Shown here one piece after another: positions 1 through 6,580 of a stretch of 26,696 nucleotides of DNA. The stretch lies in NCBI GenBank assembly GCA_050944035.1, contig JBMNQH010000020.1:1-26696 (forward strand), given 5' to 3'. The notes below the pieces were generated by a model. It was given only the letters and a program-made list of their open reading frames with translations, ran no database searches and was not told the origin of the DNA. The number at the start of each line of letters is the position of its first letter. The first letter of the stretch is position 1. Source of the DNA: JBMNQH01 sp050944035 (GTDB lineage: Bacteria; Bacillota; Clostridia; Oscillospirales; Oscillospiraceae). Both the position numbers and the translations under genes were made by a program.

Positions 1-49
1 TAGGGTCTAAAGCCAGATTTCCAAAGTAGAGTTTCTGCATACCGTCCAT
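1..49 (-). CDS. N-terminal 16 codons of a gene leaving the window
   Basis: Only the start is present, reading MDGMQKLYFGNLALDP and continuing past base 1. A strong SD (AAGGAGG) lies 7 nt upstream of the ATG, so this is a real translation start. The stretch resembles the opening of short ICE-encoded proteins of the DUF6809 type, which begin with a pattern like LYxGxI, but 16 residues are too few to assign a family. It follows the 35-aa gene on the same strand and probably shares its transcript. Confidence 0.55.
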   Translation of the reverse strand, partial: MDGMQKLYFGNLALDP

Positions 50-134
50 ACCATTGCCTCCTTCCGCTTCGAGTATAAAGAGGAAGGCCACATTTGTTTA
101 GGATATGGATGCGCCTATTCATATGCTTGACATT

Positions 135-242
135 TTAGGCATATCGGTTCAAAACCTGATGATATACAGCACTGTCGATCAGGCCCTTGCAAAACATCAT
201 GTGAACCAGCTTCAGCGCAATAGTGTCTGTGTTATGATTCAT
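135..242 (-). CDS. 35-aa SHOCT-like small protein
   Basis: This short frame (MNHNTDTIALKLVHMM, then CKGLIDSAVYHQVLNRYA) starts at an ATG with a GAGGAG SD about 8 nt upstream and ends in TAA. The second half has the form KGLIDxxxYxxVLxRY, matching the SHOCT (short C-terminal) helical motif, which usually reads KGLIxxEEYxxxK. SHOCT modules are thought to mediate protein contacts. It lies just after the hairpin at 271-301 and before the next gene, which fits the small accessory genes found near ICE recombination modules. The coding call rests on the SD, the family-like motif and its position; no function can be given. Confidence 0.55.
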   Translation of the reverse strand: MNHNTDTIALKLVHMMFCKGLIDSAVYHQVLNRYA

Positions 243-270
243 AATGTTAGCTCCTCTTGTATAAATGAAA

Positions 271-301
271 GGGTGCACTGGTAAAAACTTTCAGTGCACC
301 C
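271..301 (-). terminator. Hairpin upstream of the 35-aa gene, terminator or attenuator
   Basis: A perfect 10-bp inverted repeat (GGGTGCACTG at 271-280, CAGTGCACCC at 292-301) encloses an 11-nt loop. Read on the minus strand it is followed by TTTCATTT, a weak T-tract, and then by the SD of the 35-aa gene about 20 nt further on. Its place between a long untranslated leader and the genes it precedes suggests conditional termination rather than a simple operon end. Confidence 0.5.
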
Positions 302-603
302 CTAAGTCATCATTCTCAATATTTCGCCATATTTGCCACGCACCCCTGACGATGGGGACATTTCCAGTCTCCGTTGGCTCGGATTTCATAACTCCACAGT
401 GTCGGTTGACTCGTGCACCGCAGGGTTCCCCCAAGTCTTTAGGAGGCCGTGAGGAAGTATCTTTAAGTCCCCCATGCAGTCAACGCGCCGAAGATGACAA
501 CCAAATATCACTCCGGTTTCAGACCAGCGTAGATCGCTCCGAACAGCTAATTATCACCTCCTTAGCCGTTCATCTCGGCGGCGCGCCTGAGTCGCTCGTA
601 CAT
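302..603 (-). other. Leader-like region with possible structured RNA or very short ORFs
   Basis: No normal-sized gene is visible between the sigma-like gene and the 35-aa gene. On the minus strand the stretch holds several very short frames: 13 codons at 603-562 (MYERLRRAAEMNG), a 12-codon frame from a CTG at 546-544, and 29 codons from an ATG at 475 (MGDLKILPHGLL onward) ending at 386. A possible long-range stem pairs GTTGACT with AGTCAAC, with a further GCA/TGC pairing beyond it. The region ends at the hairpin 271-301. It could be a regulatory leader with a leader peptide, a structured RNA, or a decayed gene. Sequence alone does not decide. Confidence 0.35.
553..564 (-). promoter_or_regulatory. 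Full-length Shine-Dalgarno match with no clear start codon
   Basis: On the minus strand the bases read TAAGGAGGTGAT, complementary to the whole 3' end of 16S rRNA. No ATG, GTG or TTG lies at a usable distance with an open frame. The nearest possible start is a CTG 10 nt after GGAGG (546-544), giving a 12-residue frame that ends at 508. This may be a leader-peptide site or a ribosome standby site. Confidence 0.4.
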
Positions 604-718
604 GGGTTTTAACTGGAAATGCCGTCTATTCTTATGTCAAGCTGCAATGAATCAGCATTTAGCCTTTTCAAAATACAACGGACAAAAAAGCAGCAAAACA
701 CAAGTATCCCCCCAAGAA

Positions 719-1192
719 TTATTTGAAATATTTTTTTGCTTTCTTGCGAATCAGCAGAACGGCTTGCTGAACGCTTTGATAGCTGACCCCCTTCCTGTCG
801 GCATACTCCTTGTAACTTAGGCCATTCAAGAGGCAAGAAATATATATATCACGCTGATTACGGGTCAACGAGGCACAGAATTCCCGTTCAAGATGTTTGA
901 CTATCACATCATTCTCAATATTCGAATGGTTGTCCAACCAGGCCGGACTCATCTCCTCTGCCTCTTGCACGCTTACATAATCCAAGGAGAGAAGAGGTTT
1001 TTTCTCTTCTCCATGACAATCACAAACGGGAACTCCTGTCTTTGACCTTCTGACTCTTTTCTCCTCTTTGCGAAGCAATCTCATAATTTCTTGATTAACC
1101 TCGCAGGTTTCTCCCGTGCGCTTTACCCGGACCATGGCTTTTCCATCCTCGGATACCCAAAGATCGTAATCAAAATCGATAGGCGTTTTCAT
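719..1192 (-). CDS. Sigma-70-like regulator, region 4 type (157 aa)
   Basis: The C-terminal half, about residues 95-157, has the layout of a sigma-factor region 4 helix-turn-helix: LTRNQRDIYISCLLNGLSYK, then EYADRKGVSYQSVQQAV with a basic tail (RKKAKKYFK). No region 2 is visible, so it is smaller than a full sigma factor. Proteins of this size are common ICE regulators in Firmicutes. The N-terminal half is charged and has no recognised fold. The ATG is preceded by a weak purine-rich SD (AAAGGA). It sits after the compound terminator of the neighbouring operon and upstream of the leader region, so it may control the genes at the left edge. No clear promoter was found for it. Confidence 0.75.
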   Translation of the reverse strand: MKTPIDFDYDLWVSEDGKAMVRVKRTGETCEVNQEIMRLLRKEEKRVRRSKTGVPVCDCHGEEKKPLLSLDYVSVQEAEEMSPAWLDNHSNIENDVIVKHLEREFCASLTRNQRDIYISCLLNGLSYKEYADRKGVSYQSVQQAVLLIRKKAKKYFK

Positions 1193-1244
1193 AGCTTGTC
1201 CTTTCCGCTGGTGCGGAGCAGCGGATGGACAAGACTAAAAAAGA

Positions 1245-1320
1245 GCCGCATGACGGTGAGCTTGTAATCCCATGCCGATTCATCAGGTGTTTCCATTTTG
1301 GAAACATCTGATCATGCGGC
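1245..1320 (-). terminator. Compound terminator with a nested hairpin
   Basis: An outer perfect 9-bp inverted repeat (GCCGCATGA at 1245-1253, TCATGCGGC at 1312-1320) encloses a second hairpin at 1284-1310 (11-bp arms, one mismatch, 5-nt loop). On the minus strand the outer stem is followed by TCTTTTTT, so it fits a terminator after the zinc-ribbon gene. Its size (76 nt) and branching are larger than a simple intrinsic terminator. A second small hairpin (CCGCTG/CAGCGG, 1205-1224) lies between it and the sigma-like gene. Confidence 0.65.
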
Positions 1321-1389
1321 ATTAGGAAGACTCACCAATCAGCGGCTCCACAGCACAGCTATCAAAATATTTATTTGTTAATCTCGGCT

Positions 1390-1638
1390 TTATCCTCCTT
1401 GATAAAAACCGAGCTTTAACCGTCTCATACTGAGGACATCAAAAACTGTCTCGTGTCCACAGCGTTTGCATTTCGCCTGGACATGACCTCGTGTGTCCTC
1501 AAAAACAACGATTGTGTTATGTTGGCAGTAAGGGCATTTCACCGTGCGCATCTTCTGGGATGCAATCGCATGGCGCGCCCGCTTGATTTTTTCCTGCATT
1601 TCCAAAGAGGGTTCCGAAACACGGATGTCTTTTGCCAT
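1390..1638 (-). CDS. Small zinc-ribbon protein (82 aa)
   Basis: Two CxxC pairs, CPYC (C35, C38) and CKRC (C57, C60), form a treble-clef or zinc-ribbon type metal site. A basic helix precedes it (residues 16-33, KIKRARHAIASQKM). This is a common layout for small nucleic-acid-binding or adaptor proteins. The ATG at 1638 overlaps the stop of the upstream peptidase gene as TGATG, and an SD (GGAGG) lies 7 nt upstream. An in-frame GTG at 1644 is less well placed. Translational coupling suggests it works with the peptidase. It is the last gene before the compound terminator. No specific function can be given. Confidence 0.75.
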   Translation of the reverse strand: MAKDIRVSEPSLEMQEKIKRARHAIASQKMRTVKCPYCQHNTIVVFEDTRGHVQAKCKRCGHETVFDVLSMRRLKLGFYQGG

Positions 1639-2369
1639 CAGCACACCTCCAACGGATCACAATATTCCCGATACGGACGATCCTCGATATAGCCGAGCTG
1701 CCGTAACCGGATTACAGCAGCCGACTTCGATACGGCTAACTGCTGGCACAGCATAGACAATGACAACTTATCGCGGTATGCGAACACTCCTTCGTAGTTG
1801 ACCAGTCGCTTTCCACCGGCAAAGTACCACATGGCAAGGTCTATCTCATTCTGCGGCATCAGGATCGCTGCACCAAGAACATTTGCCTGCCACTCGTTCC
1901 AGTCCTCACGGGTCTTCAAGTCCCGGAGCGAATATGCTCTACGGGCTGAGTATTTCTTAGCATGGGCTGACTGCGTGGCTTCGCTTTCCATCTGGAACAA
2001 TATTTGGTGGGCGCATTCATGAGCAAGGGTAAAGCGCCTCTTGCCACAGAGCTTGTGCACTTGTCCGCATTGAATAAAGCCGACATCCAGAAGAATTTGA
2101 TTCTTCCTGAGCGGGATGGTTCGCTTTACACCCAGTTCTTCTACGATGTACTCAGTGTCCGCATAAGCGGTCAGGCCGCAGATGCTCCCATCAGAAGAAA
2201 GACGGGCAAACGATACATTCATGCCAAGGTAATCCTTGGCAAACTGGTCAATCGGTGTCCCTCGCGCCATACGCCGGGGTTCTTCTACGTTATTACCGTA
2301 GAAGAACTCGTTAAAGTCCTTCGTCACGGCTGCTGCAATTTCTTCGATTTTCTTCTGAGATAAAATCAT
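1638..2369 (-). CDS. ImmA/IrrE-like HExxH metallopeptidase (243 aa)
   Basis: Residues 117-121 read HECAH in the context RRFTLAHECAHQILF, with a downstream glutamate in the WNEWQANVLGAAILMP motif (E159). Together these give the HExxH...E zinc site of ImmA/IrrE peptidases. Members of this family often cleave partner repressors after DNA damage. The final ~40 residues look like a small helix-turn-helix (LSMLCQQLAVSKSAAVIRL), common in this subfamily. The ATG at 2369 has GGAG 8 nt upstream; an in-frame TTG at 2375 overlaps the previous stop and is less likely. It lies in an operon with the 90-aa and zinc-ribbon genes. Its substrate is unknown. The XRE protein encoded divergently at 2891 is one candidate, although that gene has its own ImmA-like neighbour. 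Confidence 0.82.
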   Translation of the reverse strand: MILSQKKIEEIAAAVTKDFNEFFYGNNVEEPRRMARGTPIDQFAKDYLGMNVSFARLSSDGSICGLTAYADTEYIVEELGVKRTIPLRKNQILLDVGFIQCGQVHKLCGKRRFTLAHECAHQILFQMESEATQSAHAKKYSARRAYSLRDLKTREDWNEWQANVLGAAILMPQNEIDLAMWYFAGGKRLVNYEGVFAYRDKLSLSMLCQQLAVSKSAAVIRLRQLGYIEDRPYREYCDPLEVC

Positions 2370-2371
2370 CG

Positions 2372-2623
2372 TCAAATCTCCTTCGCTTCAACAAACCACT
2401 TACTGCCCTCCTGAAACAGATAGGATTCTCTGCCCCGGATCAGCACCGTATAACGAATGCCACCGCCTACCACCTTCTTTGACGAGGCGCGGCATTTATA
2501 GAGTATCCGGTCAATCTGAAAAATCAGCCCGTTTTCCCATCGGATATAGCGCGGATGGAATACGCCTTCCTGATCCACATCCAGATTCACCGAGACATAG
2601 GCTTTCCTGCACTGTACGCTCAT
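2372..2623 (-). CDS. Unknown small protein, first gene of the minus operon (83 aa)
   Basis: The protein starts MSVQCRKAYVSVNLDV and is rich in beta-prone segments (YVSVNLDV, HPRYIRWENG, YTVLIRGRESYLFQ), suggesting a small beta-barrel or beta-sheet fold. No motif assigns a function. The ATG at 2623 has an AAGGAG SD 8-9 nt upstream. A GTG at 2644 would add seven residues but has no SD. It is the first gene after the promoter at 2798-2826 and is followed after about 2 nt by the peptidase gene, so the two are co-transcribed. Confidence 0.65.
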   Translation of the reverse strand: MSVQCRKAYVSVNLDVDQEGVFHPRYIRWENGLIFQIDRILYKCRASSKKVVGGGIRYTVLIRGRESYLFQEGSKWFVEAKEI

Positions 2624-2749
2624 GTTCCTCACTCCTTGCTGCACATAACGGGCAGAACACCGGCATTTTTCTCATGATCCGGTATTCATTGCCGGTTCCG
2701 AATTGATTAAATACGATTTTCCTATTTTCAGCTGGCACCCCTTGACGAA

Positions 2750-2858
2750 ATGCGCAAACCGATATACAATAAATGCGTAAGGCGATTACGTAATACCATT
2801 ATAAGAAAACCGATTGCTCATGTCAAGCGGTTTTGAGTAAAAAGCGCAAACAAATTAC
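2750..2858. promoter_or_regulatory. Three-copy operator-like repeat in the divergent intergenic region
   Basis: A degenerate 18-bp motif of the form ATGCGCAAACCGATTAC occurs at 2750-2767 (ATGCGCAAACCGATATAC), 2773-2790 (ATGCGTAAGGCGATTACG) and about 2841-2858 (AAGCGCAAACAAATTAC). The starts are 23 and about 69 bp apart, multiples of roughly two helical turns, so the copies face the same side of the DNA. They flank the minus promoter and precede the XRE gene. The simplest reading is binding sites for the XRE protein, controlling both directions. A weak plus-strand promoter (TTGAGT at 2833, CATATT at 2858) may overlap the third copy. Confidence 0.5.
2798..2826 (-). promoter_or_regulatory. Consensus sigma-A promoter for the 2623-1390 operon
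   Basis: Read on the minus strand this is TTGACA (2826-2821), a 17-nt spacer, and TATAAT (2803-2798), a perfect match to the housekeeping promoter consensus with optimal spacing. Transcription would start near 2791 and give a 5' untranslated stretch of roughly 170 nt before the 83-aa gene. The spacer and -35 lie within an AAAACCG...CGGTTTT inverted repeat, suggesting operator control. Confidence 0.85.
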
Positions 2859-2890
2859 ATATTTTAGGCTAACAGGTAGGAGGATATGCT

Positions 2891-3310
2891 ATGAGGTTCG
2901 GAGAAAAGCTCCGCGCACTGCGCAGAGAAAAGGGGCTTACTCAGGCAGAACTTGCGAAGCTGGCAGGAGTAGGTCTCAAGACCATTACCAATTATGAAAA
3001 AGGAACCACATACCCTCAAAACCGTGAGGTGTACGGCATTCTTGCCCGGATTCTCGGCTGTGATGCTGACTATCTACACAACGAGGGCGATGACTTCATT
3101 GCGATGGCAGGACAGGAATACGGCTATCGCGGCAAAAAAGGTGCCGAGCGACTGCTGAAAGAAATACGGGGTGCCTTTTCTGGTGGTGAGATGGCAGAAG
3201 AAGATATGGATGAGCTTATGCTTGCCATTCAGGAAGCCTACATTGACGCGAAGAAGCGCAATAAGAAATACACCCCGAAAAAATATCTCAAGCAGAAAGA
3301 TGCAGATTAA
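2891..3310 (+). CDS. XRE-family transcriptional repressor (139 aa)
   Basis: Residues 4-60 form a classic lambda-type helix-turn-helix (KLRALRREKGLTQAELAKLA, then GVGLKTITNYEKGTTYPQ). The next segment is the usual oligomerisation region of ICE and phage repressors, and the C-terminus is lysine-rich. An AGGAGG SD lies 7 nt before the ATG. It is divergent from the minus operon and followed at once by an ImmA/IrrE peptidase gene. This is the arrangement of ImmR-ImmA in ICEBs1, where the peptidase inactivates the repressor after DNA damage. The repeats at 2750-2858 are its likely operators. Confidence 0.88.
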   Translation: MRFGEKLRALRREKGLTQAELAKLAGVGLKTITNYEKGTTYPQNREVYGILARILGCDADYLHNEGDDFIAMAGQEYGYRGKKGAERLLKEIRGAFSGGEMAEEDMDELMLAIQEAYIDAKKRNKKYTPKKYLKQKDAD

Positions 3311-3381
3311 GTCCTTAGTATCGGACTCTATATCTGTTAAACTGAAACTGTACCATTCTGCCCGAAAGGGGTGATACCGCT

Positions 3382-3897
3382 ATGCTGATTCGAGCTGAGG
3401 AAGCCATTCAAAAAGCCAACCGCATCGTGCGACAATGTGGCACAAGGAATGCTGACCGAATTGCGCGTGAACTGGGGCTGATCGTCATGCCCCGTGATTT
3501 CTCCCGTCAAAAAGGCGCATACATGGTCATTGAACGAAACCGGTATATCTTTATCAACAAACATCTTGATCCTGTGATGCACGACATTGTTCTGCTCCAT
3601 GAGATCGGTCATGACTGTCTCCACCGCAAAGAGGCAGTTCAAGTCGGCGGCTTGCAGGAGTTCAACATCTTCGATATGAGAGACCAGCGCATGGAGTACG
3701 AAGCAAATATGTTTGCTGCTCAGATAGCCCTTCCAGACGATGAAATTCTGGAATACATATACGGCGGCTATGATGTCGGCCAGATTGCACGAGCGATGTG
3801 TTCGGATATAAATTTGGTGGCGCTCAAGGTCGCAGAGCTGAACACGCGGGGGTATCGCTTTCGTGAACAGGAACACCGAAGTAACTTCTTGAAATGA
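3382..3897 (+). CDS. ImmA/IrrE-family anti-repressor peptidase (171 aa)
   Basis: The zinc site is HEIGH at residues 73-77 (LLHEIGHDCLHRKE) with the conserved EYEANMFAAQIALPD motif at 105-119 supplying the third ligand. The length matches ImmA of ICEBs1 and related phage proteins. The best-known role is cleavage of the neighbouring XRE repressor, releasing downstream genes. A GGGGTGA SD lies upstream of the ATG. It is the second gene of the plus-strand run, 71 nt after the XRE gene, and is followed closely by another HExxH protein. The link to repressor cleavage is inferred from gene order and family. Confidence 0.88.
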   Translation: MLIRAEEAIQKANRIVRQCGTRNADRIARELGLIVMPRDFSRQKGAYMVIERNRYIFINKHLDPVMHDIVLLHEIGHDCLHRKEAVQVGGLQEFNIFDMRDQRMEYEANMFAAQIALPDDEILEYIYGGYDVGQIARAMCSDINLVALKVAELNTRGYRFREQEHRSNFLK

Positions 3898-3912
3898 GTG
3901 AGGTAGGGCGGG

Positions 3913-4731
3913 ATGGACTATCAACGGTATTTTGAAAGAGCGATTTCGATTTTCAACGAAAATGTAGGTGCCGATTTTACCGCAGACAATGTTGTACTGG
4001 AATATCTAGCTTCGGACAATCAAAAACAGGTGTTTGAGCGATTCTGTACTGAGTATTTCCCTTACCGCCTGAAAGATCCTTATGAGGAAGAGGACTACTT
4101 CGATTTCTATGCGACGGCTTTTGTCTCAAAGGAACCGGGAGGAAAGGATGGTATCCTTCTCCATACCGATATTCCATATACACCCGCAGAATTGATTCAT
4201 GTCCTGCTTCACGAGTTGGCGCATATTTTTTGCCTTCACAATGAATTGGACGGTGCAAGCTTTTACGATACCTACTGCGAAGGGTACGCAGATACATCCT
4301 TCGAGGACGGCCAAATCAACGCCGGTTATGCAGTGTGGCGGGAATGTATCGCAGAGATCATCGCCAGAGAACTTGATGAAAGCTGGAATATTCCTCCACT
4401 CGGGATGAAAAAGCAGATGTTGGCGCAGCTCCGGCAGGAGCTTGCTCCAATCGGCGGGAAATTGGCTATGAGTCAGATCCTCGTGGAAGTGATTACAAGT
4501 GACGAGGTTGAGCAGAATAGGGACTGGGAGACTGCGAAAAACCATATTGAAAAGCTCCGGCTGTTTGACATGCCCACCGAATTACCAATGATTGAACTGA
4601 TTTTCAAGCAGCTTCGGGGACCGTTTATACAGATTGATATTGACTTTATCTCGAAAGTCGGCAGTCTGTATCTGGAAACCATTTCTCTTTCCTTGGAAAA
4701 GCTACTGGCCGAAAGGCTACGGGAAAATTGA
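3913..4731 (+). CDS. HExxH protein of unknown family, probable metallopeptidase (272 aa)
   Basis: HELAH at residues 100-104 (LIHVLLHELAHIFCLHN) with a downstream glutamate in the helix WRECIAEIIARE (E144 or E148) gives a gluzincin-like site. It lacks the EANxFA motif of ImmA and is longer, so it is a different family. The C-terminal ~120 residues are helical and carry no recognised motif. No signal peptide or membrane segment is seen, so it is probably cytoplasmic. It begins 15 nt after the ImmA-like gene, with a purine-rich SD (GAGGTAGGG). With two peptidases in a row behind one repressor, a second cleavage target or a structural role is possible. Confidence 0.72.
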   Translation: MDYQRYFERAISIFNENVGADFTADNVVLEYLASDNQKQVFERFCTEYFPYRLKDPYEEEDYFDFYATAFVSKEPGGKDGILLHTDIPYTPAELIHVLLHELAHIFCLHNELDGASFYDTYCEGYADTSFEDGQINAGYAVWRECIAEIIARELDESWNIPPLGMKKQMLAQLRQELAPIGGKLAMSQILVEVITSDEVEQNRDWETAKNHIEKLRLFDMPTELPMIELIFKQLRGPFIQIDIDFISKVGSLYLETISLSLEKLLAERLREN

Positions 4732-4751
4732 AGTATGGATTACGATTACAT

Positions 4752-4892
4752 ATGCCCAGCGAAGAATTGCGGATGTATTTCCTGAAACAGATCGCAGAGA
4801 TTGAGTCTGCAACAAAGCCGAAGAAGGTAGGACGAAACGATCCCTGCCCATGCGGAAGCGGGAAGAAATACAAAAAGTGCTACGGGCGGTGA
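4752..4892 (+). CDS. SEC-C zinc-motif mini-protein (46 aa)
   Basis: The frame starts MPSEELRMYFLKQIAE and ends with a textbook SEC-C motif, VGRNDPCPCGSGKKYKKCYG (residues 26-45), the zinc-binding CxC...C module found at the end of SecA and in many small proteins. The stop TGA overlaps the next start as TGATG, so the two genes are translationally coupled, which supports it being real. The ATG at 4752 has a poor SD. An in-frame TTG at 4728 overlapping the previous stop would extend it by eight residues. It may bind zinc and mediate protein contacts; the role is unknown. Confidence 0.72.
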   Translation: MPSEELRMYFLKQIAEIESATKPKKVGRNDPCPCGSGKKYKKCYGR

Positions 4893-5314
4893 TGCGTATG
4901 AGAATCAAGCTGCAAACGGTCATAGATGCAATCGAACAGGCCAGCGATGCCTACACGATGCTCTACGATACCAAAACCGGCGAAACAGTTTATCTGCCCG
5001 ATGTATGGATTACCGGTGAGACAGATGAAGAGCTTGCCAAACTGGTTGAGAATGAACCAGAACGCTTCCTCCAATTCCCGACAAAATATGAAATCCACGA
5101 ATACAGCATTATGGAGTCCTTTGTGGACTATCTTCCACAGGGCAGGATCAAAAGCGAGCTGAACAGCGCAATACGCGGGAAAGGCGCGTTCCGGCTTTTC
5201 AAGCAAACCATCCATTTTCATGGTATCGAGCAGTTGTGGTATGACTACAAAGCCAACGCCTATCGAGAACTTGCCGAACGCTGGTGTAGAGACTTTGAAA
5301 TCGAATTTGAATGA
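4892..5314 (+). CDS. UPF0158-like protein (140 aa)
   Basis: The protein starts MRMRIKLQTVIDAIEQASD and has the features of the UPF0158 family: an N-terminal helix, a segment describing a strand pair (YDTKTGETVYLPD), FPTKYEIHEYSIMESFVDYL, and a C-terminal aromatic and acidic region (WYDYKANAYRELAERWCRDF). The family's function is unknown. The start at 4892 overlaps the SEC-C stop; an ATG at 4898 is an alternative. It is part of the plus-strand operon. An upstream in-frame ATG at 4850 lies inside the SEC-C gene and was not chosen. Confidence 0.7.
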   Translation: MRMRIKLQTVIDAIEQASDAYTMLYDTKTGETVYLPDVWITGETDEELAKLVENEPERFLQFPTKYEIHEYSIMESFVDYLPQGRIKSELNSAIRGKGAFRLFKQTIHFHGIEQLWYDYKANAYRELAERWCRDFEIEFE

Positions 5315-5346
5315 AACACGATAAGCAAATTTCAGGAGGCGTTCGT

Positions 5347-6057
5347 ATGGACAATACCGTATTTGAGCGAAACTATGAAAAGCCACAGGAAGACATGGAA
5401 TATTGTACTGCTGTTTTTGAACAGGCCGTTGAGGGCGGCTTTTTTCAGCGGTACTGTGACATGGTGGATAAAGTCCCCAAAATGATCAATCCACAGGATA
5501 AGGAAAACTACGAATACTTGGTAAAACGCTGCGATCAATATGCCAAAAGGCACTATGGCAGAATTTCCGCTGCTGTGGATTACGAAAGATGGGATTCCAA
5601 GATCAACCTCTATCTTCCCATGCTGGAATTTACCACCGAAGAAGATATGCTGTTGCTGCGGGATATTGGGGAGAAAGCTCACTATGTGAACATCACGCAG
5701 CAGCCAGATGGCAAGTTTCGGCTGCATATTATGATCAATTACTTTGACCCGATGATGTCAGATGTAGAAGCTGAGCTTATAAAGTATAAGGCGCTTGAAC
5801 AGGATGAGAAATTGGCTTCCATGTTTCAAATGCCTGAACTTTCTCTGGAAGACAATGAAGTTATACAGCGCATGAAAGGAATATTAGACCGATTTGATGA
5901 GGAAACAACCGTAAACAGAACAACTGCGTTTAAGGCTGTCCTTGACCATATTGGAAAAATGGATACGGAATCCAAAACACTTGAACACATGGCAGAAATG
6001 CTTGAAGCTTTGCTCTATAAGGTTTTAGAAGAAGAAAACGGAGAGGATTTATCATGA
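5347..6057 (+). CDS. Unknown cytoplasmic protein (236 aa)
   Basis: The protein starts MDNTVFERNYEKPQEDMEYC and is acidic and helical without membrane segments. Segments such as HYGRISAAVDYERWDSKINLYLPMLEF suggest an alternating alpha/beta middle part, but no known motif was recognised. AGGAGG lies 8 nt upstream of the ATG at 5347, which is much better than the ATG at 5311. Its stop overlaps the flavodoxin start (ATGA), so the two are coupled. It belongs to the operon between the UPF0158-like and flavodoxin genes. Confidence 0.65.
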   Translation: MDNTVFERNYEKPQEDMEYCTAVFEQAVEGGFFQRYCDMVDKVPKMINPQDKENYEYLVKRCDQYAKRHYGRISAAVDYERWDSKINLYLPMLEFTTEEDMLLLRDIGEKAHYVNITQQPDGKFRLHIMINYFDPMMSDVEAELIKYKALEQDEKLASMFQMPELSLEDNEVIQRMKGILDRFDEETTVNRTTAFKAVLDHIGKMDTESKTLEHMAEMLEALLYKVLEEENGEDLS

Positions 6058-6530
6058 GCAGAAAATTGGTAGCATATTTTTCCGCAACCGGTACAACTGC
6101 AAAAGTTGCAGAAACTTTGGCCGATGCAATCGGTGCAGACATTTATGAAATTGAGCCAGAGATTCCCTATACGGAGGCCGATCTGAACTGGCGGGATGCT
6201 AACTCTCGAAGTTCAGTTGAAATGAATGACCCTCATTCTCGTCCGACTATTGCAGGAAAGCGTGACAATATGAGCGATTATGACACAATCTTTGTTGGTT
6301 TTCCGATTTGGTGGTATGTCGCTCCGACCATTATCAACACCTTCCTTGAAAGCTATGATATGGCAGGAAAGACCATTATCCCGTTTGCCACTTCCGGCGG
6401 CAGTGGTATGGGAAAGACAAACGAAAAGCTGCTTCCGAGCTGCCCTGACGCAATGCTTCTGGAAGGCAAAGTGTTCAAAGTAACAGCCACCGAATCTGAC
6501 TTAAACGAATGGGCATCGCCCCTCATCTAA
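6054..6530 (+). CDS. Flavodoxin (158 aa)
   Basis: The N-terminus KLVAYFSATGTTAKVAETLA is the FMN phosphate-binding loop (residues 9-17). The later FVGFPIWWYVAPTIINTFLE and IIPFATSGGSGMGKT segments are the flavin-contacting loops of this fold. The length is typical for a single-domain flavodoxin-like protein of the FldA/YwrO kind. It overlaps the upstream gene by 4 nt. Flavodoxins carry low-potential electrons in the cytoplasm. Why one is placed between a predicted damage-response regulator and a DNA polymerase is unclear. It may be a cargo gene. Confidence 0.88.
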   Translation: MSRKLVAYFSATGTTAKVAETLADAIGADIYEIEPEIPYTEADLNWRDANSRSSVEMNDPHSRPTIAGKRDNMSDYDTIFVGFPIWWYVAPTIINTFLESYDMAGKTIIPFATSGGSGMGKTNEKLLPSCPDAMLLEGKVFKVTATESDLNEWASPLI

Positions 6531-6580
6531 GTAGTCCTTTCTTCATCAAATATGCATCCAAGCGAGGTGACAATCGAGGC

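Noticed and set aside
265..612. 115-codon plus-strand frame over the leader region
   Set aside because: No SD or family motif; it is opposite the SD, hairpin and small frames on the minus strand.
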